A stretch of 64,000 nucleotides of DNA. Origin: Oscillospiraceae bacterium. GTDB lineage: Bacteria; Bacillota; Clostridia; Oscillospirales; CAG-382. A program made the position numbers and the translations under genes. The notes under the pieces are model-generated. The model was not told the DNA's origin and made no database searches. It saw nothing but the letters and a program-made list of their open reading frames with translations. Within the stretch, counting starts at the first letter, position 1. Every line of letters starts with the position of its first letter. Where the stretch lies: positions 1 through 64,000 of the forward strand of contig SVRW01000005.1 in NCBI GenBank assembly GCA_015064625.1, given 5' to 3'. Shown here piece after piece: positions 61,177 through 64,000 of this stretch.

Positions 61177-61878
61177 ATGGGTAAGGTTATAATCCCCGAG
61201 GGACTTAAACACGTAGCTGTAATAATGGATGGTAACGGACGTTGGGCAAAAAAACGTCTGATGCCCAGAACCTTCGGTCATTCCGAAGGGGGAGAAGCAT
61301 TTGTAAAATTGGTTGATACTTGCAACGAATCAGGACTTGAATATCTGACCGTTTACGCTCTCTCTACGGAAAACTGGAACAGAAGTGCAGATGAAGTAGG
61401 CGGTCTTATCAAAATAATGCATGCATATATTGAAAAATATTCTCCTATGCTCAAAAAGAAGAACATTCGTTTGAAGCTTTTCGGTGACCTTTCCCGATTC
61501 GATGATAAATCCCGTGAAGTGCTTTTAAAAAGTGAGGAATTTTTGGGAAGCAATACGGGGATGACTTTGGGTATTTGTGTCAGCTATGGTGGCAGAGATG
61601 AAATTGTCTATGCCGTCAACAAGCTTTTGGCGCAAGGAAAGAAAGAGATAACCAAGGAAGATTTGTCTTCATGTCTTTACACTTCGGGAGTGCCCGATCC
61701 CGATTTGGTTATCAGAACTGGTGGCGAAAAACGCGTATCCAATTTTTTGCTCTGGCAAAGTGCGTATGCTGAATATTATTTTACGGATGTTCTTTGGCCT
61801 GATTTTGACGATAAAGCTTTTTCGGATGCGCTTGAATCCTTCGCTTCCCGTAAAAGACGTTATGGAAAAGAAAACTGA
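61177..61878 (+). CDS. uppS: Undecaprenyl diphosphate synthase
   Basis: Makes the C55 carrier lipid for peptidoglycan. 233 residues; VAVIMDGNGRWAKKR, FGHSEGGEAF, YALSTENWNR and RTGGEKRVSNFLLWQSAYAE are the conserved cis-prenyltransferase regions. A weak ribosome-binding site (ACGGTGG) precedes the ATG. Confidence 0.97.
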   Translation: MGKVIIPEGLKHVAVIMDGNGRWAKKRLMPRTFGHSEGGEAFVKLVDTCNESGLEYLTVYALSTENWNRSADEVGGLIKIMHAYIEKYSPMLKKKNIRLKLFGDLSRFDDKSREVLLKSEEFLGSNTGMTLGICVSYGGRDEIVYAVNKLLAQGKKEITKEDLSSCLYTSGVPDPDLVIRTGGEKRVSNFLLWQSAYAEYYFTDVLWPDFDDKAFSDALESFASRKRRYGKEN

Positions 61879-61898
61879 TAAAAGGCGGTTGTTTGTAT

Positions 61899-62732
61899 AT
61901 GAAACGAGTAATTACTGCTATTGTTATGATAGCAATTTTCATACCCGTGCTTATTTTTTCGGACACCTTGGCGTTCCCCATTGTAATTGCTTTGATGGGC
62001 GGGATTGCGGCAGGAGAAATTTTATACATAAGAGGGCTTCATAAAAAGCCTTATATAATGATTCCTTCTGTGCTTTTCGTTATGCTTTGTCCTTTTATTT
62101 CAGGTACTGATTGGTTTCCTGTGTTAGAATCTCATAACTATAATTTTTTAGTTGTGGCTTTCCCTGCGTTTGCGGCGTACCTTTTGTTCATAGCGGTGAC
62201 GTTTAACAGAAAAATTGCTTTTTCCGACATTACTTATGCGTGCGTAGGTGTTTTGTACATAGCTCTTGCCATGTTTTCCATTCCTTTTATCAAAGAAAGA
62301 GCGAGACTTGATTATTTGCTTCTTATCATTTGCCCCTGCTTTACGGATATTTTCGCTTTGTACGGTGGAAAATACTTTGGAAACAAAAAGCTTTGTCCCG
62401 CAGTAAGCCAGCATAAAACAGTTGCAGGTGCAATTTCGGGTGTGCTTGGAAGTGTTGTGGGTGCAATTCTTTACGGTGCGGTGAGATTTTTGATTTTGAA
62501 AAATGGATTTGACATTGTTTTCCTCGTTGTCGCAGGAATCTTAATTTCCATTGTGGGACAGTATGGCGATTTGGTTGCTTCTCTCATGAAAAGAAACAGC
62601 GGTGTCAAGGATTTTGGAAATTTATTTCCCGGTCATGGTGGAATTATGGACAGATTTGACAGTATTTTTGCTTCATTTGCCTGCGCATTTATCTTCCTTA
62701 CTGCATGTAAAGAGATTTTTATGATTTTTTAA
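61899..62732 (+). CDS. cdsA: Phosphatidate cytidylyltransferase
   Basis: Makes CDP-diacylglycerol, the substrate of pgsA. 277 residues from ATG 61899 (AAAGGCGG upstream). About eight membrane helices, and the family signature GQYGDLVASLMKRNSGVKDFG then PGHGGIMDRFDS near the C-terminus. Confidence 0.95.
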   Translation: MKRVITAIVMIAIFIPVLIFSDTLAFPIVIALMGGIAAGEILYIRGLHKKPYIMIPSVLFVMLCPFISGTDWFPVLESHNYNFLVVAFPAFAAYLLFIAVTFNRKIAFSDITYACVGVLYIALAMFSIPFIKERARLDYLLLIICPCFTDIFALYGGKYFGNKKLCPAVSQHKTVAGAISGVLGSVVGAILYGAVRFLILKNGFDIVFLVVAGILISIVGQYGDLVASLMKRNSGVKDFGNLFPGHGGIMDRFDSIFASFACAFIFLTACKEIFMIF

Positions 62733-62743
62733 AAGTATAAAAT

Positions 62744-62813
62744 CGGGGTATGAAAAATCCCCGTTATGAGAAAACGGGATGCGCGGTGTCTGAACTGACG
62801 CCTTCGTGTCCCG
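62744..62813 (+). promoter_or_regulatory. Two tandem hairpins between cdsA and dxr
   Basis: Hairpin A: CGGGG/CCCCG (62744-62763). Hairpin B: CGGGATGCG/CGTGTCCCG with inner GGTGTC/GACGCC (62775-62813) and a 6-base loop. Neither has a proper T run, so they may be attenuators, processing or stability elements within the operon. Confidence 0.45.
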
Positions 62814-62896
62814 CTTTGGTTTGACAAAAGAGAGATTCAATCAATATCGATTTGAGCATCTTTTGCTTAATATTCAATTTAAAAGGATGCGTTATA

Positions 62897-64000
62897 ATGA
62901 GTAAAACCATAACAGTTTTAGGCTCTACAGGTTCTATAGGCGTTCAGACCCTTGACGTTGCAGAACGTTACGGCTATAAGGTAGAAGGCATTTCTGCTTA
63001 TTCCAACGTGCGCCTTGCGGAAGAACAATGCAGAAAATTTGGAATAAAAAAAGTATGTATCGGGGAAAAATATTACAGTGATCTTAAAACCGCACTTTCA
63101 GATACGGATACTGTTGTCACTGCAGGTGAAGAAGCTGTTTCCGAAATGGCTTATGAGTGTACTTCAGATGTGCTTTATAACTCTGTTATGGGAATCGCAG
63201 GTATGAAGCCAACCTTGGCTGCTTTGAGGGGCGGCGTGAAGAAAATTGCCTTTGCAAACAAGGAGACCTTGGTTGCAGGAGGAAATATAGTAATGAAAGA
63301 GGCTGAAAAGAACGGAGCGGTTCTCTTACCCGTTGATAGCGAGCATTCCGCTATATTTCAATGCCTTCAATGCGGAAACAAGGCGAGAAAAATATTGCTT
63401 ACCGCATCGGGTGGACCTTTCTTCGGTAAAAAGAAAAAAGACCTTGAAAACATAACCCCCGCAGATGCGCTTAAGCATCCTAATTGGAGCATGGGCGCAA
63501 AAATTACTATAGATTCATCAACAATGATGAATAAGGGCTTGGAAATAATAGAAGCGGCACACCTTTTTGGTATGTCACCCGATGATATAGAGGTTGTTGT
63601 TCACAGAGAGAGCATAATTCATTCCATGGTTGAATTTTGTGACGGGGCAATTCTTGCACAGCTTGGCTCTCCCGATATGAGACTTTGTATTCAGTATGCG
63701 GCAACATACCCCGACAGATTACCTTCATCAGTAAAACCTCTTGACTTTTCAGAAATAGGAACTCTTTCCTTTCATAAACCCGACAGAGAAACGTTCACTC
63801 TGCTTGATACTGCAGTGAATGCGTTCAAGCGTGGCGGAAATATTCCTGCCGCTATGAATGGAGCTAATGAGGAAGCAGTTTCTCTTTTCCTTAAAGGGAA
63901 AATAAAATATTTGCAAATTTTTGACCTTGTGGAAGAAGCGGCTATAAATGCAAAATATATAAAAGACCCAACAGAAACGGAAATATTTGAAACAGATACG
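62897..64000 (+). CDS. dxr: 1-deoxy-D-xylulose 5-phosphate reductoisomerase (3' end outside window)
   Basis: Second step of the MEP isoprenoid pathway, supplying precursors for uppS. 368 codons are visible, without a stop at the window end; the family has about 380-400 residues, so only the last part is missing. TVLGSTGSIGVQTLDV (NADPH loop), AFANKETLVAGG, LPVDSEHSAIFQ, TASGGPF and HPNWSMGAKITIDSSTMMNKGLE (segment near 195-217) are all present. AAAAGGA precedes the ATG. Confidence 0.97.
   Translation, partial: MSKTITVLGSTGSIGVQTLDVAERYGYKVEGISAYSNVRLAEEQCRKFGIKKVCIGEKYYSDLKTALSDTDTVVTAGEEAVSEMAYECTSDVLYNSVMGIAGMKPTLAALRGGVKKIAFANKETLVAGGNIVMKEAEKNGAVLLPVDSEHSAIFQCLQCGNKARKILLTASGGPFFGKKKKDLENITPADALKHPNWSMGAKITIDSSTMMNKGLEIIEAAHLFGMSPDDIEVVVHRESIIHSMVEFCDGAILAQLGSPDMRLCIQYAATYPDRLPSSVKPLDFSEIGTLSFHKPDRETFTLLDTAVNAFKRGGNIPAAMNGANEEAVSLFLKGKIKYLQIFDLVEEAAINAKYIKDPTETEIFETDT

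Overview
The window looks like a chromosomal segment from a low-GC, Gram-positive, anaerobic Clostridia-type bacterium, probably an uncultured Oscillospirales/Ruminococcaceae-like gut or rumen lineage. The evidence is the uninterrupted Firmicutes-order S10-spc-alpha ribosomal operon, strong AAGGAGG ribosome-binding sites, TTGACA-N17-TATAAT/TAAAAT promoters, meso-DAP peptidoglycan genes (dapF, murE with DNPR), a large clostridial-type SRP RNA, a rubrerythrin, and a dockerin-bearing secreted amidase. Species assignment is not possible from the sequence alone. I saw no tRNA, rRNA or CRISPR array.

Layout. 1-122: the end of an IS3-family element. 165-8110: housekeeping genes (ABC-F ATPase, trmB, murE-dapF, mazG, a KdsC-like HAD phosphatase, MATE exporter). 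8111-11966: thioredoxin, a rubrerythrin with a perfect dyad operator at its promoter, and a Crp/Fnr regulator cotranscribed with a membrane protein. 12087-28059: one promoter, a ~310-nt leader, then 32 genes (S10 through L17) and a strong terminator. 28212-34464: a duplicated accessory locus with two paralogous ECF sigma/anti-sigma pairs, two paralogous lipoprotein genes (one broken by a single stop codon) and a GerMN-type lipoprotein. 34465-35123: an intergenic region with a candidate small RNA and several repeats. 35124-37890: recR, ybaB, dnaX and the SRP RNA. 38027-40679: twin secreted proteins with ricin-like domains. 40987-47563: RNase J, SDR reductase, proA, a papain-like hydrolase, NagZ and a lipoprotein. 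47631-53150 (minus strand): membrane protein, rsmA, XRE-cupin regulator, QueG-like protein, rpsR-ssb-rpsF, prs. 53438-64000: recA-recX, rimO-pgsA, cysS-mrnC-lexA-like, then pyrH-frr-uppS-cdsA-dxr, the last cut by the window edge.

How parts work together. Most of the window is translation, envelope and DNA-repair housekeeping. The most unusual part is 28.2-33.7 kb. Four transcription units there (both sigma genes and both lipoprotein genes) share an upstream motif, TGTAAGATTTT then RTGAA at exactly the same distance. The extracytoplasmic domain of the second anti-sigma factor is homologous to the lipoprotein domains. The units end in near-identical terminators. This suggests a self-amplifying envelope-signalling regulon whose output lipoproteins resemble its own sensor. 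Other unusual points are a LexA-like repressor lacking its cleavage site and Ser/Lys dyad, infA apparently starting at CTG, map with a hairpin between Shine-Dalgarno and start codon, and a promoter-to-terminator unit at 34.6 kb with no credible protein.
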